A stretch of DNA of 64,000 nucleotides from NCBI GenBank assembly GCA_019009955.1, contig CM032228.1, positions 99,652,501 to 99,716,500 on the forward strand. The letters run 5' to 3'. The notes beneath the pieces are model-generated. The model ran no database searches. It saw only the letters and a list, made by a program, of their open reading frames with translations, and was not told the DNA's origin. This DNA comes from Riptortus pedestris (lineage: Eukaryota; Arthropoda; Insecta; Hemiptera; Alydidae). Shown here piece after piece: positions 1-10,243 of the stretch (position 1 is the stretch's first letter; each line of letters opens with the position of its first letter). Made by a program: the position numbers and the translations under genes.

Positions 1-474
1 AACTTTAAATTTATTATTAACTGTCTCAGTTTTTAGTTTTTATGGATATAAATCTATATTCGTTACTAGAATGTTTATACTTTAACTTATTAAGTAATAA
101 ATTTCAAAAATCCCTGGTAGCTTACACAAATGTACCAAATACAGCATTTCTCGTTATAGAATTTGTTTGTTTTTTTCTTTCTTTTTTTCTAAACAGCGAT
201 ATTACATCACAATGAAATTCCCCGTAAAACCTTTTTAGACTATATGAGTAGAAAGTTAGGTAAGTAATAAGGTAGAAGTTAGGATATGAGTTCAGAAAGT
301 GGACATGCTACGTCTCGCACATGTAGTATCGTACGGGATATAGGCTTTGTATGTAGAACCGTAGCTGTTGGTACTTTGTGAGTGTAATGTGAATAGTTAA
401 CAGGAGGCATGTGTTCCGTTGTTTAAAAATTACAAAAACTTCTTAAATTATACTTGGAATATTCAAACATAAAT
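1..474. other. AT-rich stretch, no gene seen
   Basis: No ORF of note, RNA gene or repeat copy is recognisable here. The stretch is AT-rich with short poly-T runs, and ends where the first Helentron-like element copy begins. Confidence 0.6.
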
Positions 475-763
475 AAAAGCCCGGCTCGCAGGGGCTACAC
501 AAACTAAGCAGATTTCCCAAACTCTGGAAAGGCACATTAATCAATAAATTGAAAATTCAAAAATAATTGATTGCGCCATTGCTCAATATATTTGATTGCA
601 ATTCTTCTAGTAAACACCTGTTGAAAACAATATTGGGTATTTAAGCTTGTAATAAAACGTTTCATGTTATATACGCTTATTTTTTACTTGATACAATTGG
701 GGCCTCAAAGGTGGTTGAAAATTTAAAAATGCAAAATCATCGGTTAATATTCAAGATAACAGA
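475..763 (+). mobile_element. Helentron-like element, copy 1, 5' part
   Basis: The piece starts AAAAG followed by a diverged form of the family's 5' end (CTCGCAGGGGCTAC, then CTAAGCAGATTTCCC). It runs to a segment with a decayed version of the family phrase GGTTAATATTCAAGATA near 740. Similarity then stops and resumes near 2541, so the element was split by a later insertion. It is more diverged than the copies at 9.6, 48.9 and 62.7 kb, so it is probably older. Confidence 0.6.
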
Positions 764-2540
764 ACCTCATTGGGAACACAAAATAGCACCGGAAGAAGAC
801 TCCACTTCAAGGAAAGTATATGTTTCCCGCAGGTACCAACTTGTAATAATGCTAGCATAATCTACGCAAACTATTAAATGAGTACTCATAATATAGGACC
901 GATCGATCATTATATTGCATACTAGCTCAGATACCCGGCTTCACTCGGGAATTCATTTGAGGCTGAATGTTGATGGTATTTTTTTGGCAAGGCTTTACTT
1001 TGCACAATATTTTGACATTTACCCGCCCCAGTGTTTAGGGTTAATACCCGTCGTTTCTGTGGATTTGTTAATTATAAAATTAATTTTTTATTGTAAGACT
1101 ACACTGTCCTCCATATTGTCATATTTCCCGTTTCCTGTGCATTATGCATAGATTTGAATTATTAAGGACAAAATATTACCATACATTTGAATTAATCTTT
1201 CTAGGTTAGATACCTGGCAGTTCATATTGAAAAGAATTGTTGAGCAAATTTCTCTAAATAACAAAATAAACAACTTTTGTTATGTTCATATTTGCTGAAA
1301 AACCAATAGGAAACGAAATATAGCTATTTTTAATTTCTAGCTTTCCTTAGAACCCCCACTCCTGCCCGTCCCTAGAAATGTTGGTTTGGCTTGTTATAAT
1401 GAAAGCGTTAGTGCTAATACACATACCAAGTTTTATTTATTTCGGTTGGGTCTTTTGTCCCAAATAAAATTGTTCACTTACGCTATAGGTTTTAGCGTAT
1501 ATCTCGTTTATAATTCCGTATACGAAAAAAGTGTATATAACAAAAGTTACTCTAAATAACAAAATAAACAACTTTTGTTATGTTTATATTTGCCGAAAAA
1601 CCAATAGGAAACGAAATACCGCTATTTTTAATTTCTGGCTTCCCTTACAACCCCCACTCCTGCCCGTCCCTAAAAATGTTGGTATGGCTTGTTATAATGA
1701 AGGCGTTAGTCCTAATACACGTACCGAGTTTTATTTAGTTCGGCTGATTCTTTTGTGCCAAATAAAATTGTTGACTCCCGCTATAATTTTTATCGTATAA
1801 CTCATTTATACTTCGGTATACGACGAAAGTGTATATAACAAAAGTTACTTTAAATAATAAAATAAATAACTTTTGTTATGTGCATATTTGCCGAAAAACC
1901 AATAGGAAACGAAATATCGTTATTTTTAATTTCAGGCCTCCCTTATAACCCCCACTCCTGTTCGTCTCAGAGAATATTAGTATAGCCTAAAGTCTAAGTT
2001 GGGCGAGTAGTAATATACATACCAAGTTTCATAAAATTCGGTTCAGCCGTTTATGCGTGAAAAGGTAACAAACAAACAAACAAACAAACAAACAAACATA
2101 CACGAAAGAAACAAAATGCAGTTATGGTGTCTATGACATGTGAAACGAAAAGTTATCGTGAAATTTCGCGAAAAAAGTCAATGTACAGACAGAGGTTACA
2201 ATTTTATATATATATAGATATATTATTGGCTTGCCGCTAAAGTATTTTATAAAGTTAAATTTCCTTTGTTTCTTTTTCAACCTCTATATCAATAAATGTT
2301 AATGTTTGGTTTAATTAGACATAAGGTTAGTTTCTAAATCAGCATTCTTTAGGATTTAAGTTGTATAAAATTAGCTGCCTACTATAAAGTGTATTATATG
2401 TTGCTTATTCAATATATACTTACTTGTATTATTTAGTGACTTGTATTATTCACCCTCATCTTTCCATAAAATAGTAAATATTTCAGTCTAATTCTCTCTT
2501 ATTCTTCCCTTTAAAAAAGCTCCCCGCCTTTAGAATTAGT
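760..2540 (+). mobile_element. BEL-like LTR fragment inserted into the copy 1 element
   Basis: Two separated blocks (about 760-890 and 2222-2520) match, in the opposite orientation, one continuous block at 12460-12935. That second copy ends in an LTR terminus and primer-binding site typical of insect LTR retrotransposons. Here the terminus and primer site are lost or degraded, but a short segment near 2508-2530 (AGCTCCCCGCCTTT) resembles the leader sequence at 12320-12335. The gap between the two blocks is filled by a different repeat (about 905-2215). The BEL assignment rests on the other copy and is an inference. Confidence 0.5.
905..2215 (+). mobile_element. Dispersed repeat with three ~298-bp tandem units and a (CAAA)n tail
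   Basis: The head reads ACTAGCTCAGATACCCGG. Then come three direct units beginning near 1250, 1547 and 1846, each carrying AACTTTTGTTATG, then a segment containing AACCAATAGGAAACGAAAT, then a CCCCCACTCCTG segment. The 3' end holds GGTTCAGCCGTTTATGCG followed by (CAAA)n at about 2069-2098, which is typical of tailed insect retroposons. No protein is encoded; the ORFs inside are interrupted. A reverse copy with related head and tail lies at 56.3-57.9 kb, and a fragment at 14.4-14.6 kb. I cannot name the superfamily; an RTE-like LINE or SINE tail is a possibility. Confidence 0.6.
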
Positions 2541-2830
2541 ATAAACCAATTTTTCGACCAGACTTATAGCAACAGAGATATTTCGGATTCCCCCCCTATA
2601 CCTCCTCCCCCGCTCAAATTATAGCCGTTAACGAACTTCATCTTTAGTTGTACATGAAACGTTTAAATATCGATTTTGGTAACTACGAGTATTAAACAAA
2701 AATTGTGACAATTTGAGTGATAACAGACAAATATAAATAATATATAAGATTCCATATATTCGTATAATATATTAATATTTTTTTTTTTTTTTTTAGAAAA
2801 TATTACCAAGAAACTGACAGATAAGGAGGC
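2541..2830 (+). mobile_element. Helentron-like element, copy 1, 3' part
   Basis: Similarity to the family resumes here: the ACGGAGATATTTCG-like segment, the C-rich block, GCCGTTAACGAACTT, a run corresponding to the ACCAAACTCGATATTT segment, then ACAGACAAATAT before a short AT-rich block. The canonical 3' hairpin end is missing in this orientation. Confidence 0.55.
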
Positions 2831-2872
2831 TGACCTACGGGTACCCTCAGAAAGAGGGCAGCCTCATTTTAA

Positions 2873-2940
2873 CAGATTTCCCTTAAGGGAAATCACCTAT
2901 TGAGATTGTACTCATGACGCGATGTTCGAAAATTATATTT
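2873..2940 (-). mobile_element. Helentron-like element, 3' end fragment in reverse
   Basis: The palindromic 3' end (GATTTCCCTTAAGGGAAATC) and the adjoining phrase ATTGAGATTGTACTCATGAC are seen in reverse orientation, about 60 bp long. It abuts the forward copy and may be part of an inverted rearrangement. Confidence 0.6.
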
Positions 2941-5900
2941 TCAGTTTTATTTATTCTACTTAGTTTTATTTATTTTGACTTGTATTTTAATTAGATTTTA
3001 TTTCTTGTTTTGGCTAAGATTTTTGTATTTGTTTACCATTTTAAGTAATTTTAGTTGCATGTTTTTCATTTGGTTTTGTGAATGTCAACAGGCACTTTGG
3101 ATGAAGCCGTTGTTCTGAAAGTTCACTTTGTCTAAATAAAACGCATCGTAGAGGAAAACAGGCCTACTGTGTACATCCAGATAAACTTTTCCTTAAGAAC
3201 CGTAAACTCTCACAACTCTTAATAATAATGAAGATCCTGACTTATTTGTCCCTTACTGATTGAAATGATGGGCATAATTATTTTTTAAGCGGTTTTCGCT
3301 TGACTCATCGGGAACAGTGCCGCTAGCCAACTTCTATTAATCTTAGGAATCTAGTTTTTCTAAGTACATACAACTACTCCTTTAACTTCCCGACGCTACA
3401 GCCTATCGCGACTGGTTATCTATAGGGTGACCACCCTTTTCCAAAGGGTTTGACTAGAGAATTTTATTTAGACACTTCATTAACTGGTGAAATTACAATA
3501 CTTCTCCCGAGATGTGTATGGAACTTGTACCTACTCTGATAATTATTCAAGCGATTCTGTGGTTCTGGTGCGTGGTTATGGGCGTATATTTCTTAATTAA
3601 ATTTTTAATTGTTCAGTAATTAAAAGTTAACAAGGAGTATAATGATTCTTTCCTGAGGCGGTCTATTTTTCATATTAAATCAATATTTAAAAAAAATATA
3701 ATGTAAAAAAGATAGGTTCTGGCAATATTAAGAGTGTTTTTCGTTCAGACTTAATTTTCAACTATTTTTTTTTTAATCTTCGATTTCTGTAATTCAAGCC
3801 TTGATGAAAGAAAGGTATTTTCCGAAACAGTAGTAATACTGTATTTTAATTAACACCCCCAACTGACAACATTCACAAAATATATAATGAAAGGAAAATA
3901 ATTGCGTTCAGTATTTCTTTTTTCATACACAATATGATATGCATATAATATTTTAGATGAAAATATTGGCATTACATCACCGGTAGAAGGCGGAATATAG
4001 AGCTGTGACCGCTAACTAAATTCATTCAATTTTATCCCCCTTCCACCTCACCGTTCCGGTGAAAAATTAATTTCGTCCTTTCTGTGGGCCAGGGACGTGG
4101 AAAAGTGGGCAAAAAATCTATTGAAAGTTGAAAAAAAGACGGGTCTCGTTTGTTTTTGGCGGTAGAATAGAGGCGACTGGAGGATGATTCATTACGTGGG
4201 AGGAGGCAATCTGGTGACGTTGGCCGCCCTGATGGATTACACCCATCATGCTTTATACAACACGACCACTCACATAAGAAGAACCGAGTGACGTTTTCAC
4301 TAATTTCTCATCTGATCAACCTTCGACAACAAGACAACCATTAAGCTAGTATCAACATTTATGAGCCTTATTTCACAGGCTGAAAGTTCTGAGCAAATGA
4401 ATAGTGATAATATAACGCGTTTTGAGACGTCAACATTGTCAATCATATGTGTACTAGTTTTATTGCCAAATGGTATTCTAAACGCGTTCAAGAACCCATG
4501 AAGTGTTTTTCGAGATATTAAAAGCATTCGTTCAGTTCAACTAGATGTATTTGTTTCCAAAGTGAATTAATGTTTTATTCATTCTTTCCTTTTGAACAGA
4601 ACATTTTAATTAATAAGTATGATCTGCCAAAAACACATTAATAGAGACTGCTACTAGAGTCATAAACCTGTTGGTGGTATAAGAGGCCTACATGTGCCTC
4701 TACGGTAATATAAACCAGAGGAATAATAAAAAATTCTGAAGGATGAATAATATAAACCAATTTCAACAAAAATTTATATTTCTACAGCTATATAAGGTAC
4801 TTTCAAAATTATAACTGGACATTCGATACATTATTGACAATCACCCTACAATAAGTGATAACATTAATAATACTACATTTTCGTTTTTGAGGAACGTTAG
4901 AAATGTATCGGCCCAATAGCCCGTTGGCCTTGACTGACAGGCTCCTGCCACCCTCTTTGTCATTCTCTTAGGCTGATGTTCACAGCCTCCGGATTCCCTT
5001 ACACAGGAAACAGGATAATACAGGAAAGAGAGTGACATAGCCCTGATGGCTGCATTTCAGAGCCATGTCACCCCTCTTTCCTGCATCTTATGATATGCTG
5101 CAGGGGACTCCTTTTTGCAGTAACTCCAGATTTATCCTAGCGCGCTGCTCTCCTGATTCTGAAGCAATATTTCTTCATTAAACCCAAAATCTAGCTGCTT
5201 TCGGGGTTGGGGTTGTACCAGAGTACACGGCGCGTGTAGCCATATGTACCACATCATCAGGAAGCGAAGTGGCTCTGATATTATGGTTACTGTTGAGTCG
5301 CATAACCACAAAGAATCAAAATTCACATACCTCATCAACTGGCTTTTGAACATTCCACTCCCTAAATATTTTGATGACTAACTGATGTTCACCAGCTATT
5401 GACCAGCTCAAATTCAAAAAACTTGACATATGTTCTAATAGGACGGATTGAAAAATTGTATAGAACAAACCGTATTGCAAATTAAGTGTACTATAAATAT
5501 TCCTATATACATTTATTCCCTACCTATTATTCTAATTCATTATAAATTCCAGTACCAGATATAGTAAATAGTTTTCAATAAAATTAATATGTTATATTCA
5601 GATATATTTCTGTAATTGTTGTTCTTTTCGGTGAAGAATATTTTTATCTATCTGTTCAGCTCAGGGAAGTTATTAAAATTGACTGAAAGATTTCTCAAGA
5701 CCTATTGTATTTATTCACCGTGATGATGTGTTACCATTACTTAGATTTATCTATTGTACAACTTCACGTGGAAAATCTATTTAATTTAAGCAGCCTCTGT
5801 AATAAATATTATTACATACTCGTAAAATCAATACTAATCAATTGCAGAAATATAACTAAATTCAGACAAAAACGACTGTAGTCACCACCCCAGATATTTA

Positions 5901-6880
5901 GCATTATTCCTTCACTATTTATTACCTTCAACATTACGCTACTGAGGCTAATTAGGATGGGTTATCTACAGCTCACCTGCCTTCCGATTTCATTTGTCAT
6001 TAATGTGTCAAAGGATCTTATTTAGAGAGTTCAATACTCTTATCAAAAGCTATAAAAGTTCTATCAAATTTGTATTAAAAGTTAAAACTTTTAGAAAATG
6101 GTATTATCGGTTCTCCGTATTAGTTAGAAATATTTATAATTCGGAACACTTGTTGTCAGAAGCCCATAATAAAGTTGCTGAAAGTACTTTCTGGTTGATT
6201 ACAACGAACGACTGTTTCTATCTAAGTTTCATGAAACAGTTCTCAGAATTTTGTGAGAGATAATATGAACCACAATCGATAACGAAAATTAATTATATTT
6301 AATAAGATAGTATAGGAATATACGAATTAACAGTGAAAAATGAGTATTCCATGAATGTGGGTTATTAAGTCCTGCTACATACCAAGTCATTAACTGGTTA
6401 CGCAGAAAACACGGCTGGAATAAGATTTGTTCCCTCAATAAGCTCTGAAGGGCTTTTTAACTAGGATTTGAAGGAATGCCTACCGAAAACTGAATTGAGC
6501 TAATAAAACCTTATTTGGAAATTGTGAATCAGAAGAGGGATGCTTAAGTACACAAGCAAGTTAATGAATATCCTGCTATTCCCCGAACATTCCAATCGAC
6601 CGCAGAACCATAACCAGGAACACGGAAACCAAGAGAAGTGTAGCCTATAATAATAATTTAAAAATTGGCAAATCCGAAAAACATTAAAATTCCTAAACTT
6701 TAAATCAAATGTACAGTCAAGAACCGTCTTAGATATACTATATTTTACAGAATTATTACTAAGCCTCATGCACAGTCATTGAAGTGTACCCCTTTCAGAA
6801 AAAAAAAAAAATTCACTCCAACCAATTGTAGAACGTCAAAAACAAAAAACAATTTATTGAAAGTTTAAAATTAAATTATT
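2941..6880. other. Long AT-rich stretch without recognisable genes
   Basis: Only short ORFs without recognisable domains occur. A 17-bp near-perfect inverted repeat (AGGAAAGAG...) lies at 5022-5038 and 5065-5082. Weak resemblances to the body of the SINE at 6.9 kb (GGTTATCTACAG-like phrases) occur near 3412-3430 and 5960-5980, and may be decayed copies. Nothing else can be supported. Confidence 0.5.
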
Positions 6881-6884
6881 TATT

Positions 6885-7080
6885 AGCGTCCACTTTTGGC
6901 AACTAATGCTAATTGGGACGGGTTATCTACAGGTCCACCACCTTTTTCTACCCAAGGATTTTATTTGAGGAATTCCGTCACTAAATAAATTCCTATTGCC
7001 CAGGCGGGAATCGAACATGCCACTCTAGGTTTACAATGTAAGATTAAGGCCAACGCTTTAACTCACATGGCTGGCTTACC
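6885..7080 (-). mobile_element. tRNA-derived SINE
   Basis: Read on the minus strand, about 7076-6998 resembles a tRNA: a D-arm/A-box region with GTGAGTTAAAGCGTTGGCC, then a B-box GTTCGATTCCCGCC about 45 bases downstream. These are internal RNA polymerase III promoter elements. It does not fold into a full, intact tRNA by eye, so a SINE head is more likely than a real tRNA gene. The SINE body continues to about 6885 and holds the GGTAGATAACC-type segment seen elsewhere as decayed fragments. Confidence 0.6.
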
Positions 7081-7132
7081 AGAGTCAAACTTCTAAAATA
7101 TTCATGTATACATAATAGTAATGGTTCGTGAG

Positions 7133-7400
7133 CTCACATGGCTCACCTGAGCCCCTGAAAGTGTTAAGAGTTAAAATACTGTTGGAATCTATTATTAGGT
7201 TAACAATGTGAGATTAAGGCCAACGCTTTAACTCACATGGCTAACCTAAGCCCTTAAAAGTTTTAAGAGTTAAAATACTGTTGGAATCTATTATTAGGTT
7301 AACAATGTGAGATTAAGGCCAACGCTTTAACTCACATGGCTAACCTAAGCCCTTGAAAGTTTTAAGAGTTAAAATACTGTTGGAATCTATTATTAAGTAC
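7133..7400. repeat. 99-bp tandem repeat derived from SINE sequence
   Basis: The motif CTCACATGGCT recurs at 7133, 7232 and 7331, exactly 99 bp apart, giving about 2.7 units. Each unit includes part of the SINE's tRNA-like A-box region (AAGGCCAACGCTTTAACTC on the plus strand) plus the phrase TTAAGAGTTAAAATACTG. The last units are nearly identical, which suggests recent local duplication. Confidence 0.8.
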
Positions 7401-8780
7401 AAAATAACAAAGTATCATCTATTATACAAATTTAAAACAAATGTGAAATTGATTTTAGATGAAAATATTCCCTGGTTTTCTAGAAAGGAGACTTGAAAAC
7501 ATTTAAAATACTATGTTCTACCATTGATAGAATCTCTCAATATAGGTTCGGAAAGGTTAAAACACCTGGGACTAAAATAGAACATTTTTTGATTTTATGG
7601 TAAATGTGTCAATGGCAGGGTAATGTACTAAGTATAAAATACTTTGTTTTTTTTTTTAAAGTCTTGATATGAGAAATAATTCTGAAACAATGGCAACACC
7701 GCAATAAAATGGTCAATAAAAATTACAAATTTCTTAAACTTGGCATTCTATGATGGTGTTCTCTTCTGTAGGTGGAAATCACATTCTCATTATTTAAGAA
7801 ACACTCATAGTGTAAGAGAGATTCAAATTAAAGTGTTTTTTTTTTTTTTCATTCTGTACTCCACGCTTAAGAATATAATGACTGTACCTTCACAACAATA
7901 AAGGTATCGTTTAGCCCGAATGCAATACACTTATTTTCTCAGGACCATTATTATTGGCCAATTCATTTAAATATAATAGCTATTATAATCATAAATTCTT
8001 CAATTTCGACTTTTAAAATCTCGGACATGACAACTGAATGACTGCACATTTACCATAAATGAAAATGGATATTTGTTTTATGAGACGAATATGACAGGAT
8101 GATTTCCTGCTAAGGTCAATCAAGGATGTATAAAAATAGCGTTGATTATTTTCAAATATTTGAATTTCTCTCAAGAATGACTGCACCGCCGTCGAGGCAC
8201 CTAGCTGTTTGTATGCGTTGTCTGCATTCTCCTTATCAATTGGAGTTAGGAAGAATCTCTCCCTGCTACTCATATTTGTTGTCGGCTGGAATTTCAGCTT
8301 TTGCTTTCAACTGGAATATTTCCTTTCTTCTCTAGAGTAGTGGGGTATTTCCTCTTTCTGGTCCCTTTCTCCTTTTCTGGATGCTTTCACACCCTTAGAG
8401 AAGACTTTTAATACGTCACATATTCTTCTACAAGTTCCTTTCTTATGTAATCTCAACTAGATTTGAGTGTTTCGCCTTTTACTGGTCAAAACCTACATAC
8501 CCCTAAACATCTGTTATTTTACTTTAATGAAACGCTATTTATCTCAATTCACCTTCATCATGTTGTAAGAACCAATTCCTCTTCCCAGCCCCATTTCATC
8601 CAATACCAAGTGTAATCTTAATATTTTAAATATCGAGAAAGGGATTGATGAAAAAACATGTAGTTCAGAATGTAAAATCTCATGATAAATTCACATTAAA
8701 CATATTTACATATAACTAATAGTAAAAGTTCAATGAAAACCATATTTCGTATTTACGTTTGGAATAAAACGCTCCGAGAT
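7401..8780. other. AT-rich stretch, nothing recognised
   Basis: Poly-T runs (near 7645 and 7840) and short ORFs without recognisable domains. No repeat family member was recognised. Confidence 0.5.
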
Positions 8781-8841
8781 ATATCAGTATATGGTTAATC
8801 ACAAAACTATATATGGCTCCTCACAATTTTATTTCTTTTAA

Positions 8842-8884
8842 ACGCTGAGCGCTTTCGGGGACTAAATCCCCATCTTCAGAGCGT
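8842..8884 (-). ncRNA. Hammerhead-like ribozyme motif, left arm
   Basis: Mirror image of the motif at 9003-9045, with identical sequence because the palindrome arms are perfect. It has the CTGAAGA core, a GGGGA/TCCCC hairpin, GAAA, a very short third stem, and a closing ACGCT/AGCGT stem. Confidence 0.4.
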
Positions 8885-9002
8885 CAGAGCGTAGGGCGAT
8901 CCTATAGGCTTGCTACCAGGCTAAACCCTGCCGATGCACATGCAGGAGTGCATCGGCAGGGTTTAGCCTGGTAGCAAGCCTATAGGATCGCCCTACGCTC
9001 TG

Positions 9003-9045
9003 ACGCTCTGAAGATGGGGATTTAGTCCCCGAAAGCGCTCAGCGT
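9003..9045 (+). ncRNA. Hammerhead-like ribozyme motif, right arm
   Basis: Read 5' to 3': ACGCT (9003-9007), CTGAAGA (9008-9014), a GGGGA/TCCCC stem with loop (9016-9030), GAAA (9031-9034), then GCGCTC and AGCGT (9041-9045), which pairs with the first ACGCT. Hammerhead cores have CUGANGA, a stem, GAAA and an NUH cleavage triplet; here the triplet would be CUC before 9041. Stem III would be minimal, as in the short hammerheads reported from Penelope-like elements. One extra U at 9015 lies between the core and stem II, which departs from the standard core. Self-cleavage is an inference. Confidence 0.4.
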
Positions 9046-9145
9046 TTAAAAGAAATAAAATTGTGAGGAGCCATATATAGTTTTGTGATTAACCATTCAT
9101 CACCCTCACCACCAGCTAAAAATAAATATGGGGATATCAGTATAT

Positions 9146-9616
9146 CTTTAAAACGAAATGAGTAGAATTTCGGTTTACAGACAGCTGCAAACTAAAAAAA
9201 AAATTCAAATAACTCAGTTAATATTAATAGAAAATAAAACGACACTTATAGAAACTAAAATTTTCAACAAGATTGATTATATAACATGTCTTGATGTGGC
9301 TCATAATGAAGGAGATACTTGGAAATTTCAAGTTTCCCCGCCACTAAACCCCTTCTCCCCTTTATCTGATTTCAGCCATTAACGATCAACAGATATATAT
9401 GTACTTGTGTGTGTGTGTGTGTGTGTGTGTAGAGATTTGAATGTCCCTTTTTTTTTGATAGGCATTTGAAAAGATTTTTGGAAAATTTCGCCACCACTAC
9501 AGTCTCAATAAGGAAAATTCTGATGGAATGCAGTAATACTATCGTAGATTTAGAAACAGCTTTTATTATGAACTGGAAATTGATCATTCTCTGCTTAAGG
9601 CATGAGGATTAGATCA
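9146..9616. other. Non-coding stretch with (GT)n
   Basis: A (GT)n microsatellite lies at about 9404-9430. The segment at about 9300-9400 (TTTCCCCGCCACTAAACCCC, then GATTTCAGCCATTAACGA) resembles the middle of the Helentron-like family and is probably a decayed fragment. No gene is seen. Confidence 0.5.
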
Positions 9617-10055
9617 AAAAGTCCGTCACGCAGGTGCTGCGTAAACTAAGCAGATTTCCCACGTGAAGTTATACAATAGAGAAATCTCCATACGAGAGCC
9701 AAACAGTTACGGCAACGGGCCGAACTAGCTTTTGGTGGGAAACAGTCGCCCCCTATAGGCCCATATTAAATAAAAATGCAAATATCTCGATTAATATTCA
9801 AGATAGAGAATACATGTATAAAACAATATTTATAGTAAATTTAATTTACAATAACATTGGTTTTATACAACTTTTTGATCCGACTTATGGTAACGGAGAT
9901 ATTTCGAATTTTCGAAAATCCCCACCTCTAAACCCCCCCTCCCACTGGTTCGATTTCAGCCGTTAACGAACTTGATCTGTCTTTTTACATAAAACGTTTA
10001 AATATCGAGTTTGGTAACGATCAAACAAAAATTGCGACCACTAGAGCGTTAACAG

Positions 10056-10121
<66 letters not shown>

Positions 10122-10243
10122 GAACGGACCTCATTTTCGTCATATCCTGGGAAGGATCGATGGACATTTGAAGAAAATTTTCGAAAATCGCGTCATGAGT
10201 ACGACCTCAATAGCTGATTTCCCTTTAGGGAAATCTGCTAAAA
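9617..10243 (+). mobile_element. Helentron-like non-autonomous element, copy 2
   Basis: A full-length 627-bp copy. The 5' end is AAAAGTCCGTCACGCAGG, containing an ACGCAG/CTGCGT hairpin and a subterminal AAGCAGATTTCCC. The 3' end is a palindrome (GATTTCCCTTTAGGGAAATC) followed by TGCTAAAA. The subterminal GCAGATTTCCC is inverted between the two ends. A (TA)n run at 10061-10116 sits between ACAGACAAA and TTTTGAACGGACC, as in other copies. The hairpin 3' end, subterminal inverted repeats, central simple repeat and lack of a clear target duplication match Helentron-type elements such as DINE-1. It encodes no protein. A different rolling-circle or TIR class cannot be excluded. Confidence 0.75.

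Larger units (their letters stand above)
8793..9133 (+). mobile_element. Palindromic ribozyme-bearing insertion (Penelope-like candidate)
   Basis: A 12-bp direct repeat (ATATCAGTATAT) at 8781-8792 and 9134-9145 brackets this insert, as expected for target-site duplication. Inside, 8791-8939 and 8948-9096 are perfect inverted copies (149 bp each) around an 8-base spacer. A 37-base unpaired tail at 9097-9133 sets the orientation. Each arm carries one hammerhead-like motif. A related piece with the same motif and the same 12-bp duplication length sits at 53.77-53.94 kb. Partial inverted copies and hammerhead motifs are known from Penelope-like retroelements; no reverse transcriptase is present, so this assignment is an inference. 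Confidence 0.6.

Noticed and set aside
6998..7076. Functional tRNA gene
   Set aside because: A- and B-box-like sequences are present, but a full cloverleaf with paired acceptor stem is not apparent and a SINE body follows.
7133..7400. CRISPR-like array
   Set aside because: The repeats are contiguous 99-bp tandem units without distinct spacers, in a eukaryotic SINE context.
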